NCBI RefSeq assembly: GCF_017676385.1
Contig: NZ_JAFFZN010000028.1
Location: 1 to 64,000, forward strand
Length of the DNA: 64,000 bases
DNA from: Streptomyces spirodelae
GTDB lineage: Bacteria; Actinomycetota; Actinomycetes; Streptomycetales; Streptomycetaceae
Direction: 5' to 3'
The translations under genes and the position numbers were made by a program. The notes under the pieces are model-generated. The model was not told the origin of the DNA, did not search any database, and worked only from the letters and a program-made list of their open reading frames with translations. Positions 26,807 to 35,491 of this stretch are shown piece after piece; position 1 is the first letter of the stretch; the number at the start of each line of letters is the position of its first letter.

Positions 26807-27724
26807 GTGATCACGGTCGTCGGCGAATCCCTGATCGACCTGGTCGGACCCGCCGCAGGGCGCACATTCGCGTCCCTGCCCGGCGGCAGTCCGGCCAACG
26901 TGGCCGTGGGCCTCGCCCGACTCGGCAACCAGGTCACGCTGGCCACACACCTCGGCGACGACACCTTCGGCCGGCTGGTGCGCGAGCACCTGGAGTGCAG
27001 CGGTGCCGACGTCCGCATCCTCCCAGGGCCGAAGGAACCGACCAGCCTGGCCATCGCCACCCTCGACACCGAGGGGGTCGCCGACTACGACTTCCGCATC
27101 GCCTGGGACCTCCACGAGCTGCCCGTGCTGGACAGCTCCTGCCAGGCTGTGCACACCGGATCACTCGCCACCACCCTGGCGCCGGGAGCGGACGTCCTCG
27201 AAGCCTTCATGGCCGCCGAACACACGCGCGGCGCCGTGACGCTCTCCCTGGACCCCAACATCCGCCCCTCCCTGCTGCCACCACGGGCCGAGGTGGTCGC
27301 ACGGGTCGAACGGCAGGTGGCCATGGTGGATGTGGTCAAGGTCAGCTCCGAGGACGTCGCCTGGCTCCACCCCGGAGAGAAGGACACCGAAGTGGCCCGC
27401 CGCTGGCTCGCCTCGGGACCGGCACTCGTCGTGGTCACCCGCGGCGCCGCCGGCGCCTGGGCCGTGACGGCCGCCGGAGAGGCTCGGCAACCAGCATCCC
27501 CGGTGAAGGCGGTCGACACTGTGGGCGCCGGTGACGCCTTCACCGCCGGCGTCCTCGACTGGCTCGGCCGGGCCGGCCTGCTCGGCGGAGCCCGGCGTGG
27601 AGAGCTGGCCGGCCTCGACGGCAGGGCGCTGAGCGACCTGCTGCGCACCGCAACCGTCATCGCGGGCATCACCTGCACACGGCAGGGTGCCGAACCACCC
27701 ACTCGCACTGAAATCGCGGCGTGA
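26807..27724 (+). CDS. PfkB-family carbohydrate kinase (fructokinase-like)
   Basis: The 305 residues form a ribokinase-fold kinase that would phosphorylate a ketose with ATP in the cytoplasm. The first signature is LPGGSPANVAVGLARLGNQV near 25; the second, with the catalytic Asp, is VDTVGAGDAFTAGVLDW near 235. GTG at 26807 follows GAAGGAGCAGAT, a good ribosome site. It is divergent from the transporter operon, and fits a path of polyol uptake, oxidation to a ketose and phosphorylation; the actual sugar is not determined. Confidence 0.92.
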   Translation: MITVVGESLIDLVGPAAGRTFASLPGGSPANVAVGLARLGNQVTLATHLGDDTFGRLVREHLECSGADVRILPGPKEPTSLAIATLDTEGVADYDFRIAWDLHELPVLDSSCQAVHTGSLATTLAPGADVLEAFMAAEHTRGAVTLSLDPNIRPSLLPPRAEVVARVERQVAMVDVVKVSSEDVAWLHPGEKDTEVARRWLASGPALVVVTRGAAGAWAVTAAGEARQPASPVKAVDTVGAGDAFTAGVLDWLGRAGLLGGARRGELAGLDGRALSDLLRTATVIAGITCTRQGAEPPTRTEIAA

Positions 27725-28054
27725 CAGGGTTCCGGCCCTGCGGGCCCGCCACCACCGCGACGGAACACCCGTCACGGCGCAGGGTCGGAACCCCCGCGAA
27801 GGTGCGCAGTGCGCCCGCTGGTCCCTGAGAACTCCTCGAAACCGTGCCCGCTCAATCGCGCTGCTGCTCTGCACTTGGCGCGCAGAAGTCTCGGCTGTCT
27901 GCGCACAGACATCGGGGAATCGCGCCGGGGTGCGCTTCGGGCGCGCCCCCGGCCTTCCCCCGCTGCACTCCCGCGATCAGCCTCGGCAGCAGGCGGTCCA
28001 GTTGAACAGTTCGGTGAAGCCGTGGTCACCAGATATGTGCTGTCTGATGCGTCG
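27725..28054. other. Gene-free convergent stretch
   Basis: The stretch lies between the kinase and SDR stop codons. A small GGCCC-TGC-GGGCC hairpin occurs near 27733-27745 and may weakly terminate. I see nothing else. Confidence 0.4.
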
Positions 28055-28831
28055 CTAGATCGCGGTGAAGCCGCCGTCAGCTGCGACCACGGCTCCCGTG
28101 ACGAAACTGGAGCGGGGCGAGGCGAGGAAGCACAGGACCTCGGCGATCTCCTCGGGTTGCGCCACACGTCCCAGGGGCTGCGCGGCGGCGAAGGACGCCA
28201 GGTAGGCGCGGCTGTCGGGGCGGATCGTGTCGAGGAAGTCCGTCTCGATGACGCCCGCGGCCACGAGGTTGGCGCGGATGCCCAGTGGGCCGCCCTCGAC
28301 GGCGAGCACCTTGGTCAGTTGGGCCAGAGCTCCCTTCGACGCGCTGTAGGCGACGCCTTCGGGCAGGGCGACGGTGGAGGCGTACGAGCCGGTGCTGACG
28401 ATGGCGCCGCCGCCGCGGCTCTTCATGGCCCGGAACGCCTCGCGGGCGCAGAAGAAGGAGCCGCGGGCGTTGACCGCCATCACGGTGTCCCAGTCCTCGG
28501 CCGTGGTTTCGGTGACGGGTTTGTTCTGGGTGCGCCCGGCATTGTTCACGAGGATGTCCAGCCCGCCGAAGGCGTCCAGAGCCGTTCCCACCGCGCGGTG
28601 GGCGGTCTCCTCCTGGGTGATGTCACCGTTTGTCGCGACGACGCCGGGAAATTCTTTCGCCAGGTTCGTGACGTCGGGGCGGAGGTCGAGGGCGACGACC
28701 CGGGCGCCGCGGGCGAGGAGGAGCGCCACGGTCTCCCGGCCCACCCCTCGCGCGGCTCCAGTGACGAGGGCGATCTTCCCAGCTAACTCGGTGGATTCGG
28801 ATGTTGCGGCGGATGCGGTTGCAGGTGTCAT
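28055..28831 (-). CDS. Short-chain dehydrogenase/reductase 1
   Basis: The 258 residues form a classical SDR: cofactor motif TGAARGVGRE near 25, NNAG in ILVNNAGRTQN, catalytic Ser in IVSTGSYAS, and YSASKG with the Tyr-Lys pair near 165. The acidic residue after strand 2 (VVALDLRPD) favours NAD(H). The substrate is unknown; a hydroxyl of a sugar or polyol is plausible from context. It follows SDR 2 on the same strand with a 143-base gap. Confidence 0.92.
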   Translation of the reverse strand: MTPATASAATSESTELAGKIALVTGAARGVGRETVALLLARGARVVALDLRPDVTNLAKEFPGVVATNGDITQEETAHRAVGTALDAFGGLDILVNNAGRTQNKPVTETTAEDWDTVMAVNARGSFFCAREAFRAMKSRGGGAIVSTGSYASTVALPEGVAYSASKGALAQLTKVLAVEGGPLGIRANLVAAGVIETDFLDTIRPDSRAYLASFAAAQPLGRVAQPEEIAEVLCFLASPRSSFVTGAVVAADGGFTAI

Positions 28832-28974
28832 GGTGCGGTCCCTGGAGAAGGTGAGTGCAGGTGCCGGTGCAGGGCATCTGAAGTGCTGTGCAGGGGTGCG
28901 GTGCGCGGACCGGGTGGGCCGCGCCGTTGACCCATTCACGGCAGGCCCATGTGGACGCCGTACGGCTGGGTTGT

Positions 28975-29733
28975 TCAGTACGCGGTGAGCCCGCCGTCGA
29001 CCACCAGCTCCGCGCCGGTGACGAACGAGGAGTCGTCGCAGGCCAGGAAGAGGATCGCGGGTGCGATCTCGTCGGCGCGGCCGGCTCGGCGCATGGGGGT
29101 GCGTTGGATGTCCGGCTGCTGGTCGCCTCGGTCGTCCAGGAGGTCCTGGATCATCGGCGTGGCGATCACCCCGGGATGCACCGAGTTGATCCGTACTCCC
29201 TGCCGGGCGTACTCGACTGCAGCGGTCTTGCTCAACAGGCGCACGGCCCCCTTGGACGCCTGGTAGGCCGCAGCCGCACCGCTTCCTACCAGGCCGAGTA
29301 CTGACGACGTATTGATCACCGACGCGTTGCCGCTCGCGCGCAGGAGCGGCATCGCCGCCTTCATGCCGAGCCATGTGCCTTTCTGGTTCACGTCGATGAC
29401 GCGGTCCCACGCCTCTTCCCGCGTGTCCTCGATACCTGGCCAGTCCAGGATGCCGGCGAGGTTCACGAGCACGTCCAGCGTTCCGAACCGGTCGCGTACG
29501 ACGGTGATCACTTCGTCCCACTCCCGCGCGGAGGAGACATCGAGGCGGGCGGTGACGACGTCCGCGCCGAGTGCCCCGAGCCGGTGGGACAGGTCCCGCA
29601 AGGGGCCTTCGGCGATATCGGTGATCACTATCCGGGCGCCTTCGCGGGCGAAGAGTTCGGCGGTCGCTGTGCCGAGGCCGCCGGTCGCACCCGTGATCAG
29701 CGCGACCTTGCCGTCAAGTCGTTGTCCGGTCAT
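28975..29733 (-). CDS. Short-chain dehydrogenase/reductase 2
   Basis: The product of 252 residues is a classical SDR with TGATGGLGTA cofactor motif, VLVNLAG in place of NNAG, Ser in VINTSSVLG, and YQASKG as the catalytic Tyr-Lys motif. The C-terminus AELVVDGGLTAY is typical. The Asn of NNAG is replaced by Leu, a departure from the canonical active-site support residue. It lies 119 bases after the Atu4866-domain gene and probably belongs to its operon. Confidence 0.92.
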   Translation of the reverse strand: MTGQRLDGKVALITGATGGLGTATAELFAREGARIVITDIAEGPLRDLSHRLGALGADVVTARLDVSSAREWDEVITVVRDRFGTLDVLVNLAGILDWPGIEDTREEAWDRVIDVNQKGTWLGMKAAMPLLRASGNASVINTSSVLGLVGSGAAAAYQASKGAVRLLSKTAAVEYARQGVRINSVHPGVIATPMIQDLLDDRGDQQPDIQRTPMRRAGRADEIAPAILFLACDDSSFVTGAELVVDGGLTAY

Positions 29734-29852
29734 GGATATGGTCCTTGGTTCTCGTTGCTGCTGGCTGACTGACTGGCTGCTGTGTCGGGGCTTCTTGGTC
29801 CCCCGACGGCGGATTCGCCCCCGGTGCCAGGGCGGCCGTGGCCCGGCCTCCG

Positions 29853-30119
29853 CTACGACGACTTCTGCTCCCGGTAGAGCACGAGGCCCTCGTGGTAGAG
29901 CACTCCGTCCCGGATGTCGCCCGTGGCGGTGAACCCGGTGTCGTCGACGTAGTCCAGGTGGCTGCCGGTCACCGTGTACCGACCGGTGTACGCGCTGCGC
30001 CGCTCGCCGCGGGCTTCGTCGTAGCGGCCGTCCGGCAGCAGCTCCTGACGGATGTGACCATCCGCGGTCACCCACATCCCAGCCACGTCGACGTGGTCGC
30101 CCTCAACGGTCCCGGCCAT
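29853..30119 (-). CDS. Atu4866-domain small protein
   Basis: The 88 residues look like a single compact beta-barrel: GMWVTADGHIRQELLPDGRY, RRSAYTGRYTVTGSHLDYVD, DTGFTATGDIRDGVLYHEGL. This is the Atu4866 family, of unknown function, often found beside oxidoreductases and MmyB-type regulators in Streptomyces. It heads the operon with the SDR genes and is divergent from the XRE regulator, whose operator-like palindrome lies between them. Confidence 0.8.
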   Translation of the reverse strand: MAGTVEGDHVDVAGMWVTADGHIRQELLPDGRYDEARGERRSAYTGRYTVTGSHLDYVDDTGFTATGDIRDGVLYHEGLVLYREQKSS

Positions 30120-30201
30120 GGCGGACTCCTCTCCTCGAATGGTGCGGTCCTTCCCGCTCCACCGAGTCTGGGCAGGTCAGCGGCCATCAACCAGGACGCA
30201 T

Positions 30202-30230
30202 GCTGCCTGGGTGCGGCACACCCAGGCAGC
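30202..30230. promoter_or_regulatory. Palindromic operator between Atu4866/SDR genes and MmyB-like regulator
   Basis: GCTGCCTGGGTG and CACCCAGGCAGC form a perfect 12-bp inverted repeat with a five-base centre (CGGCA). It ends 16 bases before a TAGCCT -10-like hexamer of the regulator and lies in the divergent promoter region. Confidence 0.75.
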
Positions 30231-30246
30231 GCACCGGGCCGTCGTC

Positions 30247-30252
30247 TAGCCT
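30247..30252 (+). promoter_or_regulatory. Candidate -10 hexamer TAGCCT, leaderless transcript
   Basis: TAGCCT ends six bases before the ATG at 30259 and there is no ribosome site, so the regulator mRNA is probably leaderless. The palindrome at 30202-30230 would cover the -35 region. Confidence 0.5.
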
Positions 30253-30258
30253 GCGCAC

Positions 30259-31107
30259 ATGGACGACAACCACCTGGGAGACTTCCTGCGCGCACGCCGC
30301 GCCGGCCTGCGGCCGGAGGACGTCGGCATGGCGAGCTACGGGGCCCGCAGAGTCGCCGGACTGCGACGCGAGGAGGTCGCCGTCCTGGCCGGAGTGAACG
30401 CCGACTATTACACCCGCCTGGAACAAGGCCGCGAGCGCAATCCTTCACCCCAGGTGGTCGATGCGCTCAGCCGCGCGCTGCGCCTAGACGCGGACGCACG
30501 CGCGCACTTGTACCGGCTGGCCGGGGCCACGCCGAACGACCAGCCCTCCGTCCACGCCGCCGAGCGGGTCAGCCCTTCGCTGCGACAGCTGATGGACGGC
30601 TACCCGAACACTCCGGCGTTCGTCATGAGCCGGACCCTGGACCTCCTCGCCCTCAACGCCCTGGCCGATGCCCTCTACGCCCCGTTCGAGCCGGCGGACA
30701 ACCTGGCCCGCATGACCTTCCTCGACGCCGCGGGCCGCAACTTCTACACGGACTGGGACCGGGCGGCACAGGCCACCGTCGCCAACCTTCGCGAGGCAAC
30801 CGGATTCGACCCGGACAACCCACGGCTACGCGAACTCGTCCGCACCCTCACTGAGCACAGCGCGGACTTCACCCGCCTCTGGAACACCCACACCGTGCGC
30901 GGCAAGACCCAGGACGCCAAACACTTCCTCCACCCGGACGTCGGCCCCCTCACCCTCACCTACCAGGCTTTCGACGTACGCGAAGCGCCCGGCCAGCAGC
31001 TCGTCATCTACCACGCCGAGCCAGGCAGCCTCAGTGCCCAGTCCCTCAATCTGCTCGGTTCCATCCATGCCACCCGGCGCCGACCCGCCACCCGGCCCCA
31101 CCGCTGA
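30259..31107 (+). CDS. XRE-family regulator with MmyB-like ligand domain
   Basis: The 282 residues have a helix-turn-helix in the first 80 (LGDFLRARRAGLRPEDVGMA, then RRVAGLRREEVAVLAGVNAD, then YYTRLEQGRERNPSPQVVDA) and a PAS-like MmyB ligand-binding domain (LRQLMDGYPNTPAFVMSRTL, DLLALNALADALYAPF, NFYTDWDRAA, and LTLTYQAFDV near the end). Members of this family control a divergent oxidoreductase gene and respond to a small, possibly lipid-like, ligand. Here the divergent genes are the Atu4866 protein and two SDRs. Confidence 0.93.
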   Translation: MDDNHLGDFLRARRAGLRPEDVGMASYGARRVAGLRREEVAVLAGVNADYYTRLEQGRERNPSPQVVDALSRALRLDADARAHLYRLAGATPNDQPSVHAAERVSPSLRQLMDGYPNTPAFVMSRTLDLLALNALADALYAPFEPADNLARMTFLDAAGRNFYTDWDRAAQATVANLREATGFDPDNPRLRELVRTLTEHSADFTRLWNTHTVRGKTQDAKHFLHPDVGPLTLTYQAFDVREAPGQQLVIYHAEPGSLSAQSLNLLGSIHATRRRPATRPHR

Positions 31108-31290
31108 TCAGCCGACGGAACATGGTGATAGGTCGGCAATAGTGCCCGGTCGACCTCGCCCCCGCGTGTTTCATTGGTGGTCGCTCATGAAGCACCCGGC
31201 CGCACGGACGGTCACCTGTGGTGATCATGTTGGCGTCGTGTGCGGATGACCCGCAAGTGTGGGGCCACGCGCAAGGAAAGGCAGGAGGCC

Positions 31291-31578
31291 ATGGCTGTGA
31301 CGACCTCTCCCTCCGCGAAGGCCATGCACGGCTTCATCGCCCTGAACGGCACTTCGCCGTCCGGAATCCTTCGACGGGGCCGGGACCAGGTACGCCAGTA
31401 TGGCGGGCGCGTCGTCGCCAGGACCCGGTGCAGGGCGGCCCGGAACAGGGCCGCAGTTCTCGCCGGGATCACCCCCGGAGACCGGAGGACAGCCCATCCC
31501 CACGGCATACGAGCAGCCGTGTGGATGGGCGTCCGTCGGCCTGTCGGTCGAGGCCGTGCTGCGGCTGGGGTTCCGTAG
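31291..31578 (+). CDS. Possible small hypothetical protein
   Basis: An ATG with a very good ribosome site (GGCAGGAGGCC) opens a 95-codon frame that is rich in Arg and Ala in its second half, which is typical of out-of-frame GC-rich DNA. No family is recognised. Only the ribosome site supports it, and the rest of 31108-31653 shows no gene. Confidence 0.2.
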   Translation: MAVTTSPSAKAMHGFIALNGTSPSGILRRGRDQVRQYGGRVVARTRCRAARNRAAVLAGITPGDRRTAHPHGIRAAVWMGVRRPVGRGRAAAGVP

Positions 31579-31653
31579 CGAGGCCGTACGGCCGGACACC
31601 GGCTTCCAGTGCCTGGTGTGCGTACGGAGCGCCCAGGAAGGGGCGCGCATGGG

Positions 31654-32226
31654 CTACTTGACCGCAGCGGTGGGTTTCTGGCCCTCGGCGGCTTCGGTCA
31701 CGCCCAGGGTCAGCCGCAGCTTGCGCACCGCGTGGTACAGCCGCGACTTCACGGTCCCCGGTGGTATGCCGAGGACGAGTGAGACCTCGCGTGTCGACCT
31801 GCCGGTGTAGTACGTCTCGTACAGCACCTCCCGATGCGCGGGCGAGAGCGCCTGGAACGCCTGCACCAGCACCAGGGAGGAGAGCACCCGGTCGACATCG
31901 TCGTTGTCGGCCAGCACATCCTCCAGCCAGGCGTTGCCGTCGACTTCCTTGGGCCGCGCCCTGCGCAGCCGGTAGTCGTCGATGACGAGATTGCGCGCCA
32001 CCTTGAACAACCAGGGACGCAAGTCCTGCCCGTCGCCGACCAGTTGCTGATTGCGCCAGCAGCGCAGCAGCGTCTCCTGCACCACGTCCTCGGCCCTTTG
32101 CAGATCACCACCGAGCAGTTGGAGCACATAACCCTGTAGGGGCCGTGCGTGCTGCTCGTACAGGGAACGGGTCGCTCGTTCCTGGGCGCTGACCGCTCCT
32201 CCTGACCCCAAGACGGTCCAGCTCAC
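31654..32226 (-). CDS. ECF-type RNA polymerase sigma factor
   Basis: The 190 residues contain sigma region 2 (RSLYEQHARPLQGYVLQLLG, RAEDVVQETLLRCWRN, PWLFKVARNLVIDDYR) and region 4 (LSPAHREVLYETYYTGRSTR, EVSLVLGIPPGTVKSRLYHA). It would direct polymerase to a small regulon. The GTG at 32226 is chosen because GAGGGGG precedes it by about eight bases. No anti-sigma gene adjoins it; the closest neighbours are the T4SS-like genes to the right, so it may control them. Confidence 0.92.
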   Translation of the reverse strand: MSWTVLGSGGAVSAQERATRSLYEQHARPLQGYVLQLLGGDLQRAEDVVQETLLRCWRNQQLVGDGQDLRPWLFKVARNLVIDDYRLRRARPKEVDGNAWLEDVLADNDDVDRVLSSLVLVQAFQALSPAHREVLYETYYTGRSTREVSLVLGIPPGTVKSRLYHAVRKLRLTLGVTEAAEGQKPTAAVK

Positions 32227-32593
32227 GGTTGATACCCCCTCGATTCGCGCCGTCGACGACGGCGGGACTGGCCTCGGGACTCGCACAGCGGCCCCCTCAC
32301 GAGGCAGAGAGTTTTCTGAGGGGAGATCCACGTGACGTTGACGACCGATTGCCTCGGAGCGGCACGGTATTGAGCCAACACATAAGGCTTGGATCGGTCT
32401 TATCCCGGTAAATCAGCCTCTAGCGCGTTTAACGAGGAATTAGATGCGCCTTGAGCGACGGAAGTTCGCACCGGAACCAACAACATTCGGTGACGCGCGT
32501 CACAAAGCCCCTGGTGTGCTCCTTTCCGCTGCGTCGGCTCTCCGGCGTCAATCCGATGTTGATGCCGCAGGTCAGCGGCGTATATCCGGCGGC
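32227..32593. promoter_or_regulatory. Control region upstream of the ECF sigma gene
   Basis: The stretch is gene-free, with an AT-rich block at 32370-32480 where the sigma promoter probably lies. No ECF-type -35/-10 pair can be assigned with confidence. Confidence 0.4.
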
Positions 32594-33544
32594 TCAACCG
32601 TCATGAGATCCGCCACGGCCGCCCGCAACGCCGGCGCCCCCGACACCGGCGAGGGCGTGCAGACGCTGACGGACATGGCAGGGCAGCACCGTGTCGTCGG
32701 CTGCGGGTCCGGCTTCCGAGGCGAGCGCGGCCCACGTGGCCAGGAGCCCCCGGCCATGCGCGAGTAGCGACTGCGGATCCGTGAGCATCTGCCAGTTGCC
32801 AGCGGCACGCTTGAGGTATCCGTAGGCACGGGGGCTGCCCTGCCGATGGCAGACCCGTGCGAGTTCGAGGTATATCCCCACGGCCTTCGCGTAGTTGCCG
32901 CCCAGGCGTGCGACGAACGCCTCCAGGTCGCGCGCCTCCAGGGTGTAGGGGTGCTCCTCGCCGTAGCTGCGCACGGCGTGTTCCCGCAGCCGGAAGGCGA
33001 GCACCATGGCGCGCTGCGGCTCGCCGCCGCTCGCCGCCCTGTTGATGTGCGCCACGGCCTCCGCCAGTTCGCCTGGGACCGGAGCCGGAGCGGGTTGCGG
33101 CTGCTCGGCGTCGGGGCCGGGGTTCTCAGCGGGGGCGGGATTCTCAGCGGGGCCGGGGACGGGAGCCGGGGCGGGGACGGGAGCCTGGACGGATGTCCCT
33201 TCAGGGTGCGGGTCGGTGTCGGCAGGCTGCGCGTCGTCGACCGGTGGCGCCTCGTCGCCCGTGGGTACGAGCAGCCGGCTCGAGCCGTCCGGAGCGACCT
33301 GGATGTAGGTCGCGCTGCCGTTCTCCCGCAGATCGAGGATGGTCGCCTCGACGGATTCGCCCCGCTCCTGCGCCGCGCGGTGTATGGCGTCGAGTACCGC
33401 GACGTGGACCTCTTCGCCGTCCGCCGTCGGCATGCGCTCACCGTTGAGCGCCACGGAGCCGTCCCGGGCGATGAGCACCTCGAACCGGGAAGGAGTCGGG
33501 GCGAGCTGCGGAGTTTCGGCGCCTGCCGATACCGCCTGGTTCAC
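32594..33544 (-). CDS. TPR-like protein with shared N-terminal domain (left copy)
   Basis: The product of 316 residues has three parts. Residues 21-96 form a small domain (FEVLIARDGSVALNGE to DGSSRLLVPTGD) also seen in the lectin at 51832-53364. A linker of about 70 residues is rich in Pro, Ala and Glu. The C-terminal helical part has TPR-like repeats (AVAHINRAASGGEPQRAMVL, EEHPYTLEARDLEAFVARLG, NYAKAVGIYLELARVCHRQG). GTG at 33544 has AGGAGT correctly placed; ATGs at 33574 and 33592 are alternatives. It follows the transglycosylase gene by 82 bases and mirrors the TPR gene at 61698. A scaffold or chaperone role is a guess. Confidence 0.8.
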   Translation of the reverse strand: MNQAVSAGAETPQLAPTPSRFEVLIARDGSVALNGERMPTADGEEVHVAVLDAIHRAAQERGESVEATILDLRENGSATYIQVAPDGSSRLLVPTGDEAPPVDDAQPADTDPHPEGTSVQAPVPAPAPVPGPAENPAPAENPGPDAEQPQPAPAPVPGELAEAVAHINRAASGGEPQRAMVLAFRLREHAVRSYGEEHPYTLEARDLEAFVARLGGNYAKAVGIYLELARVCHRQGSPRAYGYLKRAAGNWQMLTDPQSLLAHGRGLLATWAALASEAGPAADDTVLPCHVRQRLHALAGVGGAGVAGGRGGSHDG

Positions 33545-33626
33545 CGTCACTCCTGCGGGATGCGTGTGGCGCATGTGGCGCTGCCTTTCCATTCTCGTAA
33601 GGGGTCGGGCCGTGCCGTGGCCTCGG

Positions 33627-34412
33627 TCAGGAATCGGGAGCAGACGTGGGTGGGGTCGGGAACTCGGAAGGCGACACGGCACCGCCGATCCCCTCGAACC
33701 GTGGGAAGAGCGACCTGACGGTGATCACATAGCCCTGCGCCGTGCCGGACCGGGGAAGGCCCTTGGCGTCCTGCACCGCCTTCAGCCCGACGTCGTAGGC
33801 GGCGAGAGTGAGGTCGAGAACGCTCTGCCCCTCGGGGGCCTGCCCGCTGTCGACGAGCGGCTTGACCTTCTCGGCCAGCGAGCACATGTAGCGGCCCTGA
33901 GCCATGATCGAGTCCTCGGGATCGGTTGCCGAGGTCTCGTCGTTGTCGTCCTCGTCCTCGCCGAACTCCTCGAACTTGTCCGGCGGCAACTGCGAGATGC
34001 CCTTCTCCCCGTTGGGGCCGAGCATGTCCTCGTTGAACGAGGACTCGTGCTCGATCTGTGCCGCGATGACGACCGGTCCGATGACATCGCAGATGCCCCC
34101 GGCCTCCTCGATGGTGTCCGCCAGTTCCGCGGGCACCGTGTCGTGGTGCAGCTCGCCCTTCCCGTCACCCTGGACCGACTCGGACACTTCGTCGGTGTCG
34201 ATGTCCGAGGGCGAGACGTCGTCACCCCCTCCTCCACCGCCGAAGAACAGGATGAGGGCGATGATGGGCGCGAAGAGGACGCCGAGCCCACCGAAGACGA
34301 TCAACAGGACGATCAGGCCGGCCGCTGCCGCCGGCAGTGTCATGCATCCGCAGCCCGTTCCGACCAGGCCGATCAGCGTCGCCTTGCCGGACATCCCCTC
34401 GTTCTCGCTCAT
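33627..34412 (-). CDS. Membrane-anchored lytic transglycosylase-like protein
   Basis: The 261 residues start with hydrophobic segments (AAAAGLIVLLIVFGGLGVLF, APIIALILFFGGGGGG), then an acidic linker, then a transglycosylase-like domain: VVIAAQIEHESSFNED with the likely catalytic Glu, GPNGEKGISQLPP, SIMAQGRYMCSLAEKV, and LTLAAYDVGLKAV in place of the usual AAYNAGP. It should cut peptidoglycan locally to let a secretion apparatus through the wall, the VirB1 role. The Asn of AYNAG being Asp is unusual. It is divergent from the DUF6668 gene and mirrors the bifunctional hydrolase at 59949. Confidence 0.85.
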   Translation of the reverse strand: MSENEGMSGKATLIGLVGTGCGCMTLPAAAAGLIVLLIVFGGLGVLFAPIIALILFFGGGGGGDDVSPSDIDTDEVSESVQGDGKGELHHDTVPAELADTIEEAGGICDVIGPVVIAAQIEHESSFNEDMLGPNGEKGISQLPPDKFEEFGEDEDDNDETSATDPEDSIMAQGRYMCSLAEKVKPLVDSGQAPEGQSVLDLTLAAYDVGLKAVQDAKGLPRSGTAQGYVITVRSLFPRFEGIGGAVSPSEFPTPPTSAPDS

Positions 34413-34651
34413 GGGCCCATCACCCGCCTCCTCCTCCCTCCGCACCGAACGTCGCCGCGTTGACCAAGAGCGGTGAACCACTTCCGCTGAAGTCCCGTTG
34501 TGGCTCTCCGACGGAGGGCAACGCGCTTGCAGATCCGAACGGGCACAGGGGCGAATCAGTTCAATTCGACTTCCCGCCAGGCCCCGTGAGGGCGCAGGGC
34601 AGCCGCAGCACTGAAACCCAGGAGATCGCAGGAGAGGAGGCTGGACACGCG
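34413..34651. promoter_or_regulatory. Divergent promoter region of the left T4SS-like set
   Basis: The stretch separates the outward hydrolase/TPR genes from the inward T4SS operon. GTGAACCACTTCC at 34473-34485 recurs exactly at 53365-53377, upstream of the lectin gene, and could be a shared site or chance. Confidence 0.4.
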
Positions 34652-35491
34652 ATGAGCGTCCCCCCACCGGCGTCAGCCGGCCAGGCACCCGCCGGCCCGC
34701 ACATGTGGGTACGCGGGCCGACGGAACCTCAACCGGCCACGGAGGCGCGGGAACCGGTGGGTCAGGAAGGGCGGTCCGCGGACCCGGCAGCTCCGGCTCC
34801 GGCAGCACCGGCTGCGCCGTCGCCGGGTCCGGAACCGGTACGAAGGGCGCCGACCGCACCGGCCGCTCCGTCACCGGCCCCGCTCGGCCAGCACGCCATC
34901 GCCGTCGATCCGGCAGACCCGGCCGCCGGGCCAACGGTGCCGGCCGACCCGGCCGCCGGGCCGACGGTGCCGACGGGCCCGGCCACGGCCGTGCCCGGGA
35001 GCCGGTCGCCGCGCCCTCCGGTGCTCGGGGAGCCCGTCGCATCCGACGGCGGTCCGGTGAGCTGGGTCGGTGCTCATGGCGGCGCGGGAACCACCACGCT
35101 CGCCGACCTGGTCGGCGGACGTGACCTGGGGCGCCGATGGCCGGACCCGTCCCAGGGAGAGCCCGGCCGGGTGTTCCTGGTGGCGCGCACCCACGCCTCA
35201 GGGCTGCGGGCGGCCTCCCGGGCGCTGGAAGTCCTGCACTCGGGAGAGCACCCGGCGGGGGTGGACCTGCTCGCCGTGGTCCTCGTCGCCGACGCACCCG
35301 GGCGGCTGCCCTTCCACCTCGCGCAGCGCGTCCGTGTCCTGCGCTCCGTCGCGGACGTCCACCGAGTGCCCTGGGTTCCGGCGTGGCGGGGGGAGAAGCG
35401 GACCGGGCCCGTACCGAGAGCCATCCGCACGCTCGGTGAGCTGGCCGGAACCCGGCTCGCCCACTCCAAGAAGCGGGAGAAGACACGGTGA
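34652..35491 (+). CDS. DUF6668-type (MinD/ParA-like) protein, left copy
   Basis: The 279 residues have a Pro/Ala-rich disordered first half (to about 125) and then a compact domain: SWVGAHGGAGTTTLADLVGG resembles a deviant P-loop, followed by VFLVARTHASGLRAASRALE and DLLAVVLVADAPGRLPFHLA. The fold looks like a degenerate MinD/ParA ATPase. The right set encodes a paralogue at 59205-59816 with LGVHGGAGVTTL and VVVADAPGR. It is the first gene of the operon to 43659; the stop overlaps the next GTG by four bases. An assembly or localisation role is inference. Confidence 0.8.
   Translation: MSVPPPASAGQAPAGPHMWVRGPTEPQPATEAREPVGQEGRSADPAAPAPAAPAAPSPGPEPVRRAPTAPAAPSPAPLGQHAIAVDPADPAAGPTVPADPAAGPTVPTGPATAVPGSRSPRPPVLGEPVASDGGPVSWVGAHGGAGTTTLADLVGGRDLGRRWPDPSQGEPGRVFLVARTHASGLRAASRALEVLHSGEHPAGVDLLAVVLVADAPGRLPFHLAQRVRVLRSVADVHRVPWVPAWRGEKRTGPVPRAIRTLGELAGTRLAHSKKREKTR

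Noticed and set aside
27772..28167. A minus-strand frame past the end of SDR 1
   Set aside because: Its product is Arg/Ser/Pro-rich with no motif and it overlaps the end of the SDR in another frame.
31108..31653. Several 95-147-codon frames on both strands
   Set aside because: Only the one at 31291 has a good ribosome site; none has a recognisable domain, so the others were left out.
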